NCBI GenBank assembly: GCA_050633285.1
Contig: JBOEGG010000001.1
Span: 186,001 to 250,000 of the forward strand
Direction of reading: 5' to 3'
DNA: 64,000 nt
DNA from: UBA1672 sp050633285
GTDB lineage: Bacteria; Pseudomonadota; Alphaproteobacteria; Micavibrionales; Micavibrionaceae
The translations under genes and the position numbers were made by a program. Below, in pieces: positions 1 through 10,400 of the stretch. Every line of letters begins with the position of its first letter. Position 1 is the first letter of the stretch. The notes below the pieces were generated by a model. The model was not told where the DNA came from. It did not search any database and saw nothing but the letters and a program-made list of their open reading frames with translations.

Positions 1-698
1 TGCGCATTCAAAACACCAATAAACTTAACCTGAAGAGCCGAAGACCAATGATCTGCATAACCAAACGCTCCAAGTACATATTCAATACCAGACTTTTCTT
101 TTGCTTGATTAAAATTAAGATAAGCAGATAAAAGACGTACACCTTTCGCATCATCCACAACAGATATAATATCCGGCGTTACGTTCATAAGTGCCGTATT
201 CAAACCTGAATAAAATCCGACAACCTGACCATAAGGCGCAGTACGCTCAGAAACTTTCTCACGAACTTCTGCGATATTCTCAAAAGAACTAGCAGCACGC
301 TTTGTAATACCCTCAAAAGATATGAAAGACGAATTTAAAGAATTAACCTCATCTGTAAATTGCGCATAAGCATTATCAGTCTTCGCATATTGGCGTGAAA
401 GCAATTCCAAATCACCCTCATCTTGCCGGATCATCCAGACAACTGAAAACTTACGCTCTCGCTGCAATTCATGAATAAGGTCATTTGCCAAAATTGAAAG
501 AGAGGCTAATGTCGCTTGCTCTTTTTGCGCGATAGCCTGTTCCTGCTGTGCAAAAATTCGTTCTTGCAGCACTTCATCTTGCTTCTGCGATAAAACATAC
601 AGCCCCGCACAAAAAAACAGGACACTACAAACCGAAATTACAACCAGAAAAAGCAGCTTCCCCGAAACGGAAACACTGTTTGACAAGTCAGAGGACAT
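1..698 (-). CDS. NIT-domain membrane sensor, N-terminal part (truncated by window edge)
   Basis: The reading frame stays open to the window edge, so only the N-terminal 232 or so codons are present. The ATG at 698 is preceded by GGGAG at 6-7 nt; an in-frame ATG at 719 lacks such a site. After about 12 polar residues comes one strong transmembrane helix (KLLFLVVISVCSVLFFCAGL), then a Gln/Glu-rich helical region. This contains LIHELQRERKFSVVW, the helix signature of the NIT (nitrate/nitrite-sensing) extracytoplasmic domain. In known families NIT domains sit at the N-terminus of chemoreceptors, histidine kinases or diguanylate cyclases. The output domain lies outside the window, so which of these it is cannot be said. 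The NIT assignment rests on motif resemblance. Confidence 0.6.
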   Translation of the reverse strand, partial: MSSDLSNSVSVSGKLLFLVVISVCSVLFFCAGLYVLSQKQDEVLQERIFAQQEQAIAQKEQATLASLSILANDLIHELQRERKFSVVWMIRQDEGDLELLSRQYAKTDNAYAQFTDEVNSLNSSFISFEGITKRAASSFENIAEVREKVSERTAPYGQVVGFYSGLNTALMNVTPDIISVVDDAKGVRLLSAYLNFNQAKEKSGIEYVLGAFGYADHWSSALQVKFIGVLNA

Positions 699-788
699 TA
701 CGCTCTCCCACATACTCATAAAAACAGATTTCAAACTATAGAAATCAAAAAGAACACGCCTCACGAACGAAGGCACAACATTACTCTA

Positions 789-1541
789 TCATAGAGAAGG
801 AGAAGGAAAAACCTTCTTTCGCAACATTATGAGGTATAACAGTACAAAATAGAACAAATATAACTCCTGCACTTCACTACCACGTTCAAAAACTAAAACA
901 TCAAAAGCTTCGAGCTTATCCATAATCTTCAAAAATAGAAAAATGCCCGCTGTAACACTCAAACACACACTTGGGTATATAAGAGAGAAACGTTCCGGCA
1001 ATAAAGATGGGCTAAACTTCAATAATAACGGAATCAAAATCCCCCCTACTACAACGCCGATCTCTAATAATAACCGTGGCTTCTGATCTAGCCAAGATGA
1101 TGTATTATGAAGATTAGTCTCTTGTTGGTCATTGATATGCGACCAATATTCAGGCGTTGACCACTGCATAAAATGTTGCCCCCAGCTCACCTCTTCTGCC
1201 GCCACATAAAAACAACATAAAGAAGCGATAAAAAACCATACACAAAGCCATAGATTTTTTCGAACTTCCACGCGCATTAGCGTAGAAACAGCAACACAAA
1301 AAGCGAACAATAATACCAAAAACTGTAACAATTCATGCGGCCCGTTTTCAGAATGCATAACCGCAAGAACATCTTTGGAAAACATTATTTCAATGCAAAC
1401 CTGCAAACACAGCGCAACAATAGGAATCCATAACCAAAATATTTTATGCATAAGCACACCTACTAAAAACAAGGGGGAGAACAGCGCATCATAAAGATTT
1501 GCCACAAAATGCACAAGCCCCTTATATCCACCCATTTTCAT
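789..1541 (-). CDS. Polytopic membrane protein of unknown function (EEVSWGQ family)
   Basis: About 250 residues with roughly six hydrophobic helices. The conserved core is AAEEVSWGQHFMQW followed by a NDQQETNLHN block, a pairing I recognise from uncharacterised bacterial membrane proteins; ENGPHELLQF in the second helix also fits that family. No function is known to me. The open frame extends upstream to 1664, where it would overlap the divergent helicase, so an internal start is more likely. ATGs at 1541 and 1535 lack a clear ribosome binding site. An ATG at 1454 follows AGGTG at 5 nt but would remove the first helix. The start is therefore uncertain. Confidence 0.55.
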   Translation of the reverse strand: MKMGGYKGLVHFVANLYDALFSPLFLVGVLMHKIFWLWIPIVALCLQVCIEIMFSKDVLAVMHSENGPHELLQFLVLLFAFCVAVSTLMRVEVRKNLWLCVWFFIASLCCFYVAAEEVSWGQHFMQWSTPEYWSHINDQQETNLHNTSSWLDQKPRLLLEIGVVVGGILIPLLLKFSPSLLPERFSLIYPSVCLSVTAGIFLFLKIMDKLEAFDVLVFERGSEVQELYLFYFVLLYLIMLRKKVFPSPSL

Positions 1542-1617
1542 ATGTTTGTTGTGTAATGCGCTCAAACACTGTACACCGCATGAAACGATAAAAATACGCG
1601 CTCTGAAAGAAAAGCAC

Positions 1618-3564
1618 ATGACTTCAATAGAAAACGCACATCCGGCACTTAGCCAAGCCCTCACAAAACGTGGCTATGAAAAGCTGACACCTGTACAAAA
1701 TGCAGTTTTAGATCCCGAGCTTGGGGAACAAGATTTACTTGTATCTGCACAAACCGGATCAGGTAAAACAGTAGCCTTTGGTTTGGCATGCGCGTCTACA
1801 CTATTAGGTGATGCAGAACGCTTTGAACGCGCCACACAGCCAATGGCTCTTGTGATTGCGCCCACACGCGAATTAGCATTACAAGTTCAAAAAGAACTCG
1901 AATGGCTTTACAAACAAAGTGGTGCTTCTGTTATCTCATGTGTTGGCGGTATGGATATGCGCACCGAACGCCGCGCCTTAGATAAGGGCGCCCATATTGT
2001 TGTTGGCACACCTGGACGTTTACGCGACCACATTGAACGCGGCTACTTTGATACAAGTGCTTTACGAGCTGTTATTTTAGACGAAGCGGATGAAATGCTT
2101 GATATGGGGTTCCGTGAAGAATTGGAATATATTTTAGGCACAGCACCCAAGCAACGCCGCACATTAATGTTCTCTGCTACTGTGCCAAAATCAATTACAG
2201 GATTGGCAAAACGTTACCAAAATAATGCCCTGCGCATCACAACCAAAGAAGAAACAAAACAACATCTGGATATTGAATATCAAGCAATGACGATCGCACC
2301 GAATGATCGTGAAAATGCAATTATTAATTTGCTACGTTACCACGAAGCACAAAACGCAATTATTTTTTGCGGCACACGAGCCGCCGTGAATTTGATGAAA
2401 AGCCGTTTAACAAACCGTGGCTTCTCTGTTGTTGCTATCTCAGGTGAGCTTAGCCAGAATGAGCGTAGTAATGCACTACAATCTTTACGTGATGGTCGCG
2501 CCAACGTATGTGTGGCAACAGATGTCGCCGCACGCGGAATTGATTTACCGGGACTCGCATTAGTTATCCATGCCGATCTTCCCAAAAACAAAGATATCTT
2601 ACTACACCGTAGTGGTCGTACAGGTCGTGCAGGATGCAAAGGCGTCAGTGCCATTGTTGTGCCACACAATTGGCGCTCACGCGCAGAGCGGCTTTTAAAC
2701 AACGCAAAAATTAATGCCAAATGGGGTAAACCGCCTTCAATTGAAGACATCACAAAACGCGACCATGAACGCTTCCTTGCTGACCCTGCCCTTGTAGAAC
2801 CTATCAAGGAAGATGAGAAACAAGCAGCATCTGAATTGCTGAATGAATATAGCGCAGAGCAAATCGCCGCTGCATTATTACGCATTCATAACAAACAAAA
2901 ACCTGCACCGGAAGAGCTTCTTGACTTCACCGACGCTAAAAGCGACAAAAAGAAAAAGAAACATAGCAACTTTACCAATAGCACCTGGGTTTCACTATCC
3001 GTCGGACGCGAAGAAAGAGCAGAGCCGCGTTGGATTATACCAATGCTCTGCGGTGCAGGACAGATGGCCAATGGTCAAATTGGATCAATCCGTATCCACA
3101 ATAAAGAAACATATGTTGAGCTTTCTACAGAATGTGCGGACAAGTTATTTACACTCGTCGGTGAAGGTGGAACACTAGAAAAAAACATCACAGTCACACG
3201 CCTTGATGAAGAACCCGAAGCACCAAAAGGTAAAATTGATCGCTCCAGACGACCAAACAGAAAATCTGGTAAAAAATCATATGAAAATGATAAGGCCAGA
3301 GGCGACAAATCTAAAAGTAGCTTCAAGAAAAAACGCAAAAGCTATAACGACGATACGCCACAGAACAATACATCAGGTGATACACGCTCACGGCGCGAAA
3401 AGCCCAATGATGATGGCTTTAAGAAAAAATATAAAAGCAAATCTGATGATGGCTTTAAAGGTAAGAAATCCAAAAAGCCATTTAAAGGCGAAGGTAACAA
3501 AGGTTCATCAACACATCCTGCGGAAAAACGTAAAGCCTTTAAAAACAAAAAGAAAAAAGATTAG
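1618..3564 (+). CDS. deaD: DEAD-box RNA helicase, DeaD/CsdA type
   Basis: ATP-dependent RNA helicase of about 648 residues, expected to remodel RNA during ribosome assembly, mRNA decay or cold adaptation. Visible motifs: Q motif GYEKLTPVQ (19-27), Walker A AQTGSGKT (44-51), PTRELAL, GTPGR, DEAD (about 155-158), SAT (about 186), ATDVAARGID and HRSGRTGRAG (about 331-340). A DbpA-like RNA-binding domain starting TWVSLSVGREERAEP lies near 454-525. It is followed by a very Lys/Arg/Ser-rich disordered tail of about 110 residues, typical of helicases that need extra nonspecific RNA affinity. The ATG at 1618 was chosen because the ORF upstream of it does not resemble the family; the ribosome binding site is weak (AAAGAAAAG). 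Confidence 0.93.
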   Translation: MTSIENAHPALSQALTKRGYEKLTPVQNAVLDPELGEQDLLVSAQTGSGKTVAFGLACASTLLGDAERFERATQPMALVIAPTRELALQVQKELEWLYKQSGASVISCVGGMDMRTERRALDKGAHIVVGTPGRLRDHIERGYFDTSALRAVILDEADEMLDMGFREELEYILGTAPKQRRTLMFSATVPKSITGLAKRYQNNALRITTKEETKQHLDIEYQAMTIAPNDRENAIINLLRYHEAQNAIIFCGTRAAVNLMKSRLTNRGFSVVAISGELSQNERSNALQSLRDGRANVCVATDVAARGIDLPGLALVIHADLPKNKDILLHRSGRTGRAGCKGVSAIVVPHNWRSRAERLLNNAKINAKWGKPPSIEDITKRDHERFLADPALVEPIKEDEKQAASELLNEYSAEQIAAALLRIHNKQKPAPEELLDFTDAKSDKKKKKHSNFTNSTWVSLSVGREERAEPRWIIPMLCGAGQMANGQIGSIRIHNKETYVELSTECADKLFTLVGEGGTLEKNITVTRLDEEPEAPKGKIDRSRRPNRKSGKKSYENDKARGDKSKSSFKKKRKSYNDDTPQNNTSGDTRSRREKPNDDGFKKKYKSKSDDGFKGKKSKKPFKGEGNKGSSTHPAEKRKAFKNKKKKD

Positions 3565-3566
3565 AT

Positions 3567-4013
3567 TCACAGATATTGTGTTAGAAATCGGTCAAGCTCA
3601 TTCGCAAACTTTTGGCGCTCTTTCGCACCAAAACTTTTAGGCCCCCCGGTTTCTACACCTGCCCCACGAAGCTCATCCATAAAGTCACGCATACCAAGTA
3701 TCTGCCCTATATTATTGCTATTATACAATGTACCACGCGGATCAAGCGCCAAAGCACCCTTTTTAACAACCCGTGCAGCAAGAGGTATATCTGCAGTAAT
3801 AATAAGATCACCATTGTCGCAAAGTTCAACAATTTTGTCATCCGCAACATCTGCACCCTCACCAACCTGTATCATCTCCAAACTATTTGAGTGAGGAAGA
3901 CGAAGATACTGATTTGCAACAAAAATCACACTAATCTGCGTACGTTGCGCAACACGAAATAAAATCTCTTTAATACCTTTAGGGCACGCATCCCCATCAA
4001 CCCATATCTTCAT
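3567..4013 (-). CDS. YaiI/YqxD family protein (UPF0178, DUF188)
   Basis: About 148 residues. It opens with MKIWVDGDACPKGIKEIL and contains DLIITADIPLAARVVKKGA, then ALDPRGTLY and the C-terminal GGPKSFGAKERQKFANELD. These are the hallmark blocks of the YaiI/YqxD family, which has a PIN-like fold with clustered Asp residues (D8, D10 and the ADIPLA Asp). The biochemical activity is not established. The gene converges on the helicase gene with only 2 nt between the stops. A GTG five codons upstream (4028) is possible, but homologues begin at the chosen Met. Confidence 0.85.
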   Translation of the reverse strand: MKIWVDGDACPKGIKEILFRVAQRTQISVIFVANQYLRLPHSNSLEMIQVGEGADVADDKIVELCDNGDLIITADIPLAARVVKKGALALDPRGTLYNSNNIGQILGMRDFMDELRGAGVETGGPKSFGAKERQKFANELDRFLTQYL

Positions 4014-4087
4014 ATACGTATCAACCACTTCTTAAACTCAAAAATAACAAACCATAAACGCCAAAGCACCTACACCATCAGATCGAT

Positions 4088-5029
4088 TCAACGGCTCTCC
4101 AAAAATCGAATAATATGCTTGGCAATTTCAACCGGCTTTTCTTCAGCCGCAAAATGCCCTGCATCCAACAAATATAACTCGGCGTTCGGCACATCGCGTA
4201 GATAGGCCTGCGCCCCTGCTGCGATAAAAGCCGGGTCATTCTTCCCCCAAACAATAAGAGTGGGAGGCTGCTGATCCCGTAGGAACTTCTGCCACACAGG
4301 ATAGGCATCAATATTATTCTGATAATCCTGAAATAATTGCACTTGTATTACGCGTTGTGGCTCAGTTCCAAGAAAATGTAAATCATGAGTCCAACTATCA
4401 GGGCTCATAATCTCTTTACGATCTTGGACATCACGTAAATATTGCTTATCCTGCACACCCTTCTGCCCCGTTATATCATATAATTGCTGCCACTTCTCAG
4501 GTGAACGGTCTTCATGTGCATTTTTAAAGAATGCCTGCCTGGGTAATGTAAGACCATCGATATAAGCATTCGCATTCTGTACAATCAACGCTTTAAGACG
4601 ATCAGGCTGCTTCATCATCAAACGATATCCCACAGGCGCACCAAAATCCTGCATATAAACTGTATATTCTTTCAAATTAAGTGCTTCAGTGAAACCAGCC
4701 GTAATGTCCGCCAGTAAATCAAATGTGTAAACCATATTTTGTGGCTTATCACTATACCCTGACCCTAGATTATCCGGCGCAATAACATGAAAACGACTAG
4801 AAAGAAGCGGAATTAATTCACGATATGTATGCGAAGAAGATGGGTAGCCATGCAGTAACAAAATAGTTGGATTCTGACGGCTACCTGCCTCACGATAAAA
4901 TACTGAATGACCATTAACCTCAACAGTTCTATAATACGTCTCTTCTGGCCACAGCGCCTCTTGCGCGAACACAACGCGCGTATAACCAAGGGACAAAAAC
5001 AACAAAACTAAAGCTAGATAGTATTTCAT
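4088..5029 (-). CDS. Exported alpha/beta hydrolase (epoxide hydrolase/haloalkane dehalogenase-like)
   Basis: 313 residues. An N-terminal signal peptide (hydrophobic stretch LALVLLFLSLGY, likely cleavage after VVFA) places it in the periplasm or outside. The fold markers are HGYPSS (60-65, oxyanion hole), the nucleophile elbow VYMQDFGAPVGY with Asp128 as nucleophile, Asp near 265 (WGKNDPAF) and His near 292 (DAGHFAAEE). An Asp rather than Ser nucleophile points to the epoxide hydrolase/haloalkane dehalogenase branch; the substrate cannot be told. No operon partner is evident: a short gap separates it from the YaiI gene and tRNA genes lie upstream. Confidence 0.8.
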   Translation of the reverse strand: MKYYLALVLLFLSLGYTRVVFAQEALWPEETYYRTVEVNGHSVFYREAGSRQNPTILLLHGYPSSSHTYRELIPLLSSRFHVIAPDNLGSGYSDKPQNMVYTFDLLADITAGFTEALNLKEYTVYMQDFGAPVGYRLMMKQPDRLKALIVQNANAYIDGLTLPRQAFFKNAHEDRSPEKWQQLYDITGQKGVQDKQYLRDVQDRKEIMSPDSWTHDLHFLGTEPQRVIQVQLFQDYQNNIDAYPVWQKFLRDQQPPTLIVWGKNDPAFIAAGAQAYLRDVPNAELYLLDAGHFAAEEKPVEIAKHIIRFLESR

Positions 5030-5212
5030 GAAACACTTGCCTCTCTCATTAAACTTTATTCAAGAAAAACTAATAGCATAGTGACCCAAGGTTTACGAAC
5101 CGCATATATAATAAAAATAAAAAGGCACGACTCGGATAAGCTCTAACTAGAGACAAAACAGATCAATAAATGCAGCAAAAAATGTAAAAATAAGAATGTA
5201 TTTTGAGAAAAG

Positions 5213-5286
5213 TGGCTGGGGTACCTGGATTCGAACCAGGGGTGCCGATACCAAAAACCGGTGCCTTACCGCTTGGCTATACCCCA
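5213..5286 (-). tRNA. tRNA-Gln (anticodon TTG)
   Basis: Read on the minus strand it forms a full cloverleaf: acceptor TGGGGTA/TACCCCA, D arm GCC/GGC, anticodon stem CCGGT/ATCGG with one G-U pair around loop TTTTGGT (anticodon TTG), T arm CCTGG/CCAGG with TTCGAAT, and an encoded CCA end at 5213-5215. It is 74 nt long with a 4-nt variable loop. Confidence 0.95.
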
Positions 5287-5304
5287 ACACTGCAAAAAAT
5301 TAAA

Positions 5305-5380
<76 letters not shown>

Positions 5381-5591
5381 ACACCAAAATTTAATGAAGG
5401 TCTTTCTATACGACTCCTTTTTCTTTGTCCAGTAAAAATGTACATAGTTTTTCGCATAATTTTTATATTAAAAAAATATTTAATCTTTTGGCTTATTTAT
5501 GGCATGTTAACTATTGGTTTTTTATAGTCTTTTCTGATAGATTAACTTGGCAAAGACTTAATAAAGTACACTTTTGGTTGGGTATTAGATT

Positions 5592-6869
5592 GTGAATAGC
5601 GGACAACAAACACAAGGCGGACTATACGAAGGCGGAATCGGTTGGGCAATTATGCTCGTCATTTTTGCCGTTTTGATTTGGCTTTTCTGGATATTTTTTG
5701 ATACAGAAGTACGAAATATGGTGCGCTGGATCAGATATAGTGAAATGCAAATCGTAAATATATTTGTCGATGATGAATACACAGTCGAGCATAATAATAA
5801 CCAATTAAATTATAAACAGCACCTAAACGGCTATACTGCCACAGTAATACGTAAATCCCGTAGCGGCCAAACTTTCAGACGACCGGAACAACGTCCGGGT
5901 GTCGGTCAGATAGAGGCTGAAGAACTAGATTACCACGACCTATCAAGGTTCACATCAATGACCATGAGGCCCATGCGAAACCTATTTATTGGTTTGTTGG
6001 GCGCGGGCGCGCTTTATTGTATGTTCATGGGGCCGGGAACCAATTACAGACGTAGACTAGATATTGAAGGTCTGATTGGAACCCAATCAAAGGTCTTCCC
6101 TGTCATCACACCTTTTATAAAATTCAACCCTGCAACTCAACCACCACGACCACCAGGCGCTCCTGTCCCCGCAGAACTTCCTGCATTTGCAGAAGCGTTA
6201 GGCCCTGAAGAATGGCTTGCCTACAACAACATCCAAATTCCCGATGGAAAAATCGACCATGAAAGCGCCTCTGAGGCATTCATTGAGCAACTTGGAAAAC
6301 CATGGCGTGGTGTTCGAGGGTTAGCTCCATATAAACAAATTTTACTTGCGGCTTTTTGTTTACGTGCTGCACGGAAAAGAAGTGGATCCGATGACCTTCT
6401 TGGTCGCATTGCAAAATGTTGGGATTTCAAAACCGGCCTAAATCTTAAAAAAGACGGTAAACTTCTCAAAGATGCACAAAAAATTCTACGAGATAAAAAG
6501 CTAGCTGGCGAAACATTAGCGCAAGCCAATCGCCATGCATTTGAAGCAACCGCCATGCTACGTGCCTTACAATATGCGCGTGAAGAAGGTGGCGTCATGG
6601 CCCCTGCACAATTCGTATGGCTTCGCGCACATGATCGTCACCTATGGTACCCGCTAAATAACATGGGACGCCAAGCCTACCATATGGAAGCATTAGGAGC
6701 GATGTCACATTTCAAAGCAGAGCGATTAACACAACGCCCGATCCCTGTACCGAAGGTCGAGCACGCACTCGAAACAATAGAAGAATATATGGCCTCGGCA
6801 AGAGCGCGCCCGGTTCCCCAACTAGATTATAGTCAGTCAAAGAAACGTGGCGTAAAGAAAGCCGTCTAA
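5592..6869 (+). CDS. DotM/IcmP-like type IVB coupling complex protein
   Basis: 425 residues starting with GTG. It has an N-terminal membrane helix (WAIMLVIFAVLIWLFWIF), a second hydrophobic helix near 130-150, then a helical cytoplasmic domain. The C-terminal domain carries AFEATAMLRALQYAREEGG, QFVWLRAHDRHLWYPLNNMG and GRQAYHMEALGAMSHFKAE. This architecture and the W...DR.LWY.LNN block match DotM/IcmP (TrbA), which in Dot/Icm systems binds the DotL ATPase and helps recruit effectors at the inner membrane. A DotL-like ATPase follows two genes downstream, which strongly supports the call. No strong ribosome binding site is seen before the GTG. Confidence 0.75.
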   Translation: MNSGQQTQGGLYEGGIGWAIMLVIFAVLIWLFWIFFDTEVRNMVRWIRYSEMQIVNIFVDDEYTVEHNNNQLNYKQHLNGYTATVIRKSRSGQTFRRPEQRPGVGQIEAEELDYHDLSRFTSMTMRPMRNLFIGLLGAGALYCMFMGPGTNYRRRLDIEGLIGTQSKVFPVITPFIKFNPATQPPRPPGAPVPAELPAFAEALGPEEWLAYNNIQIPDGKIDHESASEAFIEQLGKPWRGVRGLAPYKQILLAAFCLRAARKRSGSDDLLGRIAKCWDFKTGLNLKKDGKLLKDAQKILRDKKLAGETLAQANRHAFEATAMLRALQYAREEGGVMAPAQFVWLRAHDRHLWYPLNNMGRQAYHMEALGAMSHFKAERLTQRPIPVPKVEHALETIEEYMASARARPVPQLDYSQSKKRGVKKAV

Positions 6870-6904
6870 TAAAATAATCACAAAACAGAAAAGCAGAAAA
6901 ATTA

Positions 6905-7459
6905 ATGTCAAAAAGCACCGCACAGAAAAAAACTGAAATGGCGTCTACTGTAAAAGTTGTTGATGGTAAACTTATTATGTCCCTTCCCAATGCACAAACT
7001 CCTGTTGTATGGCAAATGGGTCTGGATCAAGCTCAATCTGCTGCATTCACTGTAGAAGAAGACAAAAAGAAAAAAACATTCTCTCTTGTTTTAAAATTAC
7101 AAGACGGAGAAACACAAAACATTGCACCATTCGAAGATAAACAAACTGCAATAGATATTCTAATGGAAACATCCAACGCATTACAAAATGCACATGGGAA
7201 AATCCAACCTGTCACAATTGCACAAGCAACAAACAACACTACTGCTTATGCTCCCCAACAAGATACCCAAAACAATAAACTAGGGGCGATCCTAGCCGTT
7301 TTGTTAATCATATTATTAGTGGGCGTCTGGCTTTTATCTGCCTCGAACAGCATACAGCTAAAAGATGAAAGATTATCAACATCCGTAACATCACCTGAAG
7401 ATGCTAAATCTGCGGCTGGTGTACCTGTATCAGCAGACGATTTTTTGAGTAACCGTTAA
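6905..7459 (+). CDS. Unknown single-span membrane protein between dotM-like and dotL-like genes
   Basis: 184 residues. The N-terminal 115 or so are soluble and Thr/Gln-rich with a compact beta-looking section (VKVVDGKLIMSLP to FEDKQTAIDIL). One transmembrane helix (LGAILAVLLIILLVGVWLL, about 123-141) follows, then a 40-residue polar tail. I do not recognise a family. The gene lies 35 bp after the dotM-like gene and 18 bp before the dotL-like gene, so it is almost certainly co-expressed and may be a lineage-specific subunit of the coupling complex. That role is inferred from position only. Confidence 0.7.
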   Translation: MSKSTAQKKTEMASTVKVVDGKLIMSLPNAQTPVVWQMGLDQAQSAAFTVEEDKKKKTFSLVLKLQDGETQNIAPFEDKQTAIDILMETSNALQNAHGKIQPVTIAQATNNTTAYAPQQDTQNNKLGAILAVLLIILLVGVWLLSASNSIQLKDERLSTSVTSPEDAKSAAGVPVSADDFLSNR

Positions 7460-7477
7460 TCGGAGTTTTTCCATCTC

Positions 7478-10400
7478 ATGGCATTAGATCAAAGAAAATA
7501 CGAACATAAACATGAAGCCATATTACGGGATGTGCGACCACTCGGCACACGCTTGGCCGATGGCTTATCAAGCCCATCTTATTCAACTGCGATCTTTATT
7601 TGTACGGCTGTAGCACTTTATATCAATGATTGGGCACTTGCATTTGCCGATCTCATTATTGCCTTCTTGTTCATGTATTTTTTATGGCTAACCTCACGTG
7701 ACAAAAGCCTCGCCTTTAAATTACCCGCATCATCAAAACACGGTGATTCCAACAATGGTCGTGATGGTAAAAAGGGTAAAGCAGAAGGCATCATGTACGC
7801 AGGTAATGTGAAAAAGACAAATGAAGAAGTCTGGTTCACAAACTCCGACATACGTACACACTTCCTCTACCTTGGTACAACAGGTGCCGGTAAAACAGAG
7901 GGACTAAAATCCCTTGCGACAAATGCTATGGCATGGGGCTCAGGATTTGTCTATGTCGATGGTAAAGCAGATACCGATCTATGGTCATCCTTATCCTCTT
8001 TAGTACGCCGTTTTGGTCGTGATGATGACTTGCTTGTATTGAACTACATGACAGGTAATGCCGACGTACAGGCACCATCCAATACAATGAACCCATTCTC
8101 ATCCGGTTCCGCATCCTACCTAACAAACATGCTTGTTAGCTTGATGCCCGAAAGTGGCGGTGATAACGCCATGTGGAAAGAACGTGCGGTGTCTTTGGTC
8201 GGCGCGATGATGCCTGCTCTAACATGGAAACGTGACAACCAAGAAATCCCAATGTCCGTACGTACAATCAGGGATTATCTTTCGTTAAATAACGTCATCA
8301 AACTTTCTCGTGATGAAGCTGTTCCAAAAGAAATTCTGGCTGGTATGGTTGGTTACCTCGACACACTCCCCGGTTTTGTAGGAGATGCATATGATGACGA
8401 AGGTAAAGTCAAACCACCTGGCCCAGACTCACCACAAGTGAACACTGAAACAGCGTCCCAGCAACACGGTTATCTGGCAATGCAGTTCACACGTTCATTG
8501 CAGTCTTTAGGTGATGATTACGGATACATTTTTGATACACAAGCCGCAGATGTTGATATGGTCGACATTGTTCTAAACCGTCGTATTCTCGTCGTTCTTG
8601 TGCCTGCTCTTGAAAAATCAGGTGACGAGGTTGCAAACCTCGGTAAAATCGTAGCTGCATCCATCAAAGGTATGATGGGTTCAACGCTAGGGTCTACCGT
8701 TGAGGGATCATCAGAAAGCGTAATTGAAAACAAACCAACACACTCCACTACACCATTCCTCACAATTTTCGATGAGGTTGGTTATTACGTGGCCGAAGGT
8801 ATGGCTGTTATGGCCGCACAGGCTCGTTCTCTTGGCTTCTCACTCGTTTTTGCTGGACAGGATTTACCTGCGATGAAAAAACGTGTGCGTGAAGAGGCAC
8901 AATCCATCACTGCGAACTGTAACATCAAATTATTTGGTAAACTCGAAGACCCAACAGAAACAAAAGATTTTTTCGAGAAAACTGTTGGTAGCGCAATGGT
9001 GACTGAGGTTTCAGGATTCCAAATGTCCGGTGGTTCCGAGTTTGGTGCCTATCACGATACAAAACAAGCTGGCGTACAACTCCGACCACGTGCAAGCTAT
9101 GATGAACTGCGCGGATTTAAAGAGGGTCAAGCCGTTATAACATTCGGAGATACTGTCGTTGATTGTGCAGTGTTCTACTCTAATCCCGGTTTTGCAAAAG
9201 CAATGCGCGTTACGCGTTACATGGCTCTACCACCTCCGGATGATAGTATTCTTAAGCACGCAAATTCCATCACAAAACTCCGCGACCTTATGGTCAATAA
9301 AACATGGACAGCTCTACGTGCAGATGTGGCAATTGAAACGTCAGATGAAATATCCGCATTAAATGATGGCTTCTTGAAGAATAACAAAGAGTCAGTAAAT
9401 CCTGTAGATGCAGGTATCGCAGCATTAGTTACACTACATAGCCTGACAAGCGAAATTCCTCCTGCAAGCGGTAATGCAACAGCAGCAACAGGCGGAACAT
9501 CATCAGGTGGTGCAACACCAACGGCAGCGACAGCGACACCACAAAAACCTGCAGCTCCTAAACCTGTAACACCGGCACAGCCCGCACAAGCAGCAGCATC
9601 ACCATTAGCAGCACAAAAACCTGCTGACATTGTACAAGCAGCTGACAAAAAATCGGCTGCACCATCTGTATTCGGTGCGCCCCCCCCCAAAACACAACCA
9701 GCCGCACAGCCACAACAGCCAGCTGCGCCAACAACAACCGAAAACACAAAACCAAAACCTTCAGTATTTGGAGCTGCACCACAGACAAGCGAGGCAACAC
9801 CCCAACCCGCTACACCAGTCACACCAACAGAAGCACCAAAAGCAGAAACGCCAAGTGCTAAACCATCTGTATTCGGCGGCGCACCTGCAACACCGACAGA
9901 AACACCACCGGCTGCACCACAACAACCAACGACAACACCGCCACAAGACGGTGATGCGATTAAACAAGCAGCACAAGACATCAAAGAAAACCTTTTTGGC
10001 ACATACAAAAAAGACACGCCAGAAACACCACAACAACCAGCTGTTCCGGCAACGCCAGTCACACCGGCAGAAGCACCAAAAACGGAAACGCCAAGCGCTA
10101 AACCATCTGTATTTGGCGGCGCACCTGCAACACCGACAGAAACACCACCGGCTGCACCACAACAACCAACCGCTCCAACAGCACCAGTTGCACCAGCAGA
10201 AGCACCAAAAGCGGAAACGCCGAGTGCTAAACCATCTGTATTCGGCGGCGCACCTGCAACACCGACAGAAACACCACCAGCTGCTCCACAAGAGACAGCT
10301 ACTCCAACAGCACCAGTTGCACCGGCAGAAGCACCAAAAGCGGAAACGCCAAGTACTAAACCATCTGTATTCGGCGGAGCACCTGCAACACCAACAGAAA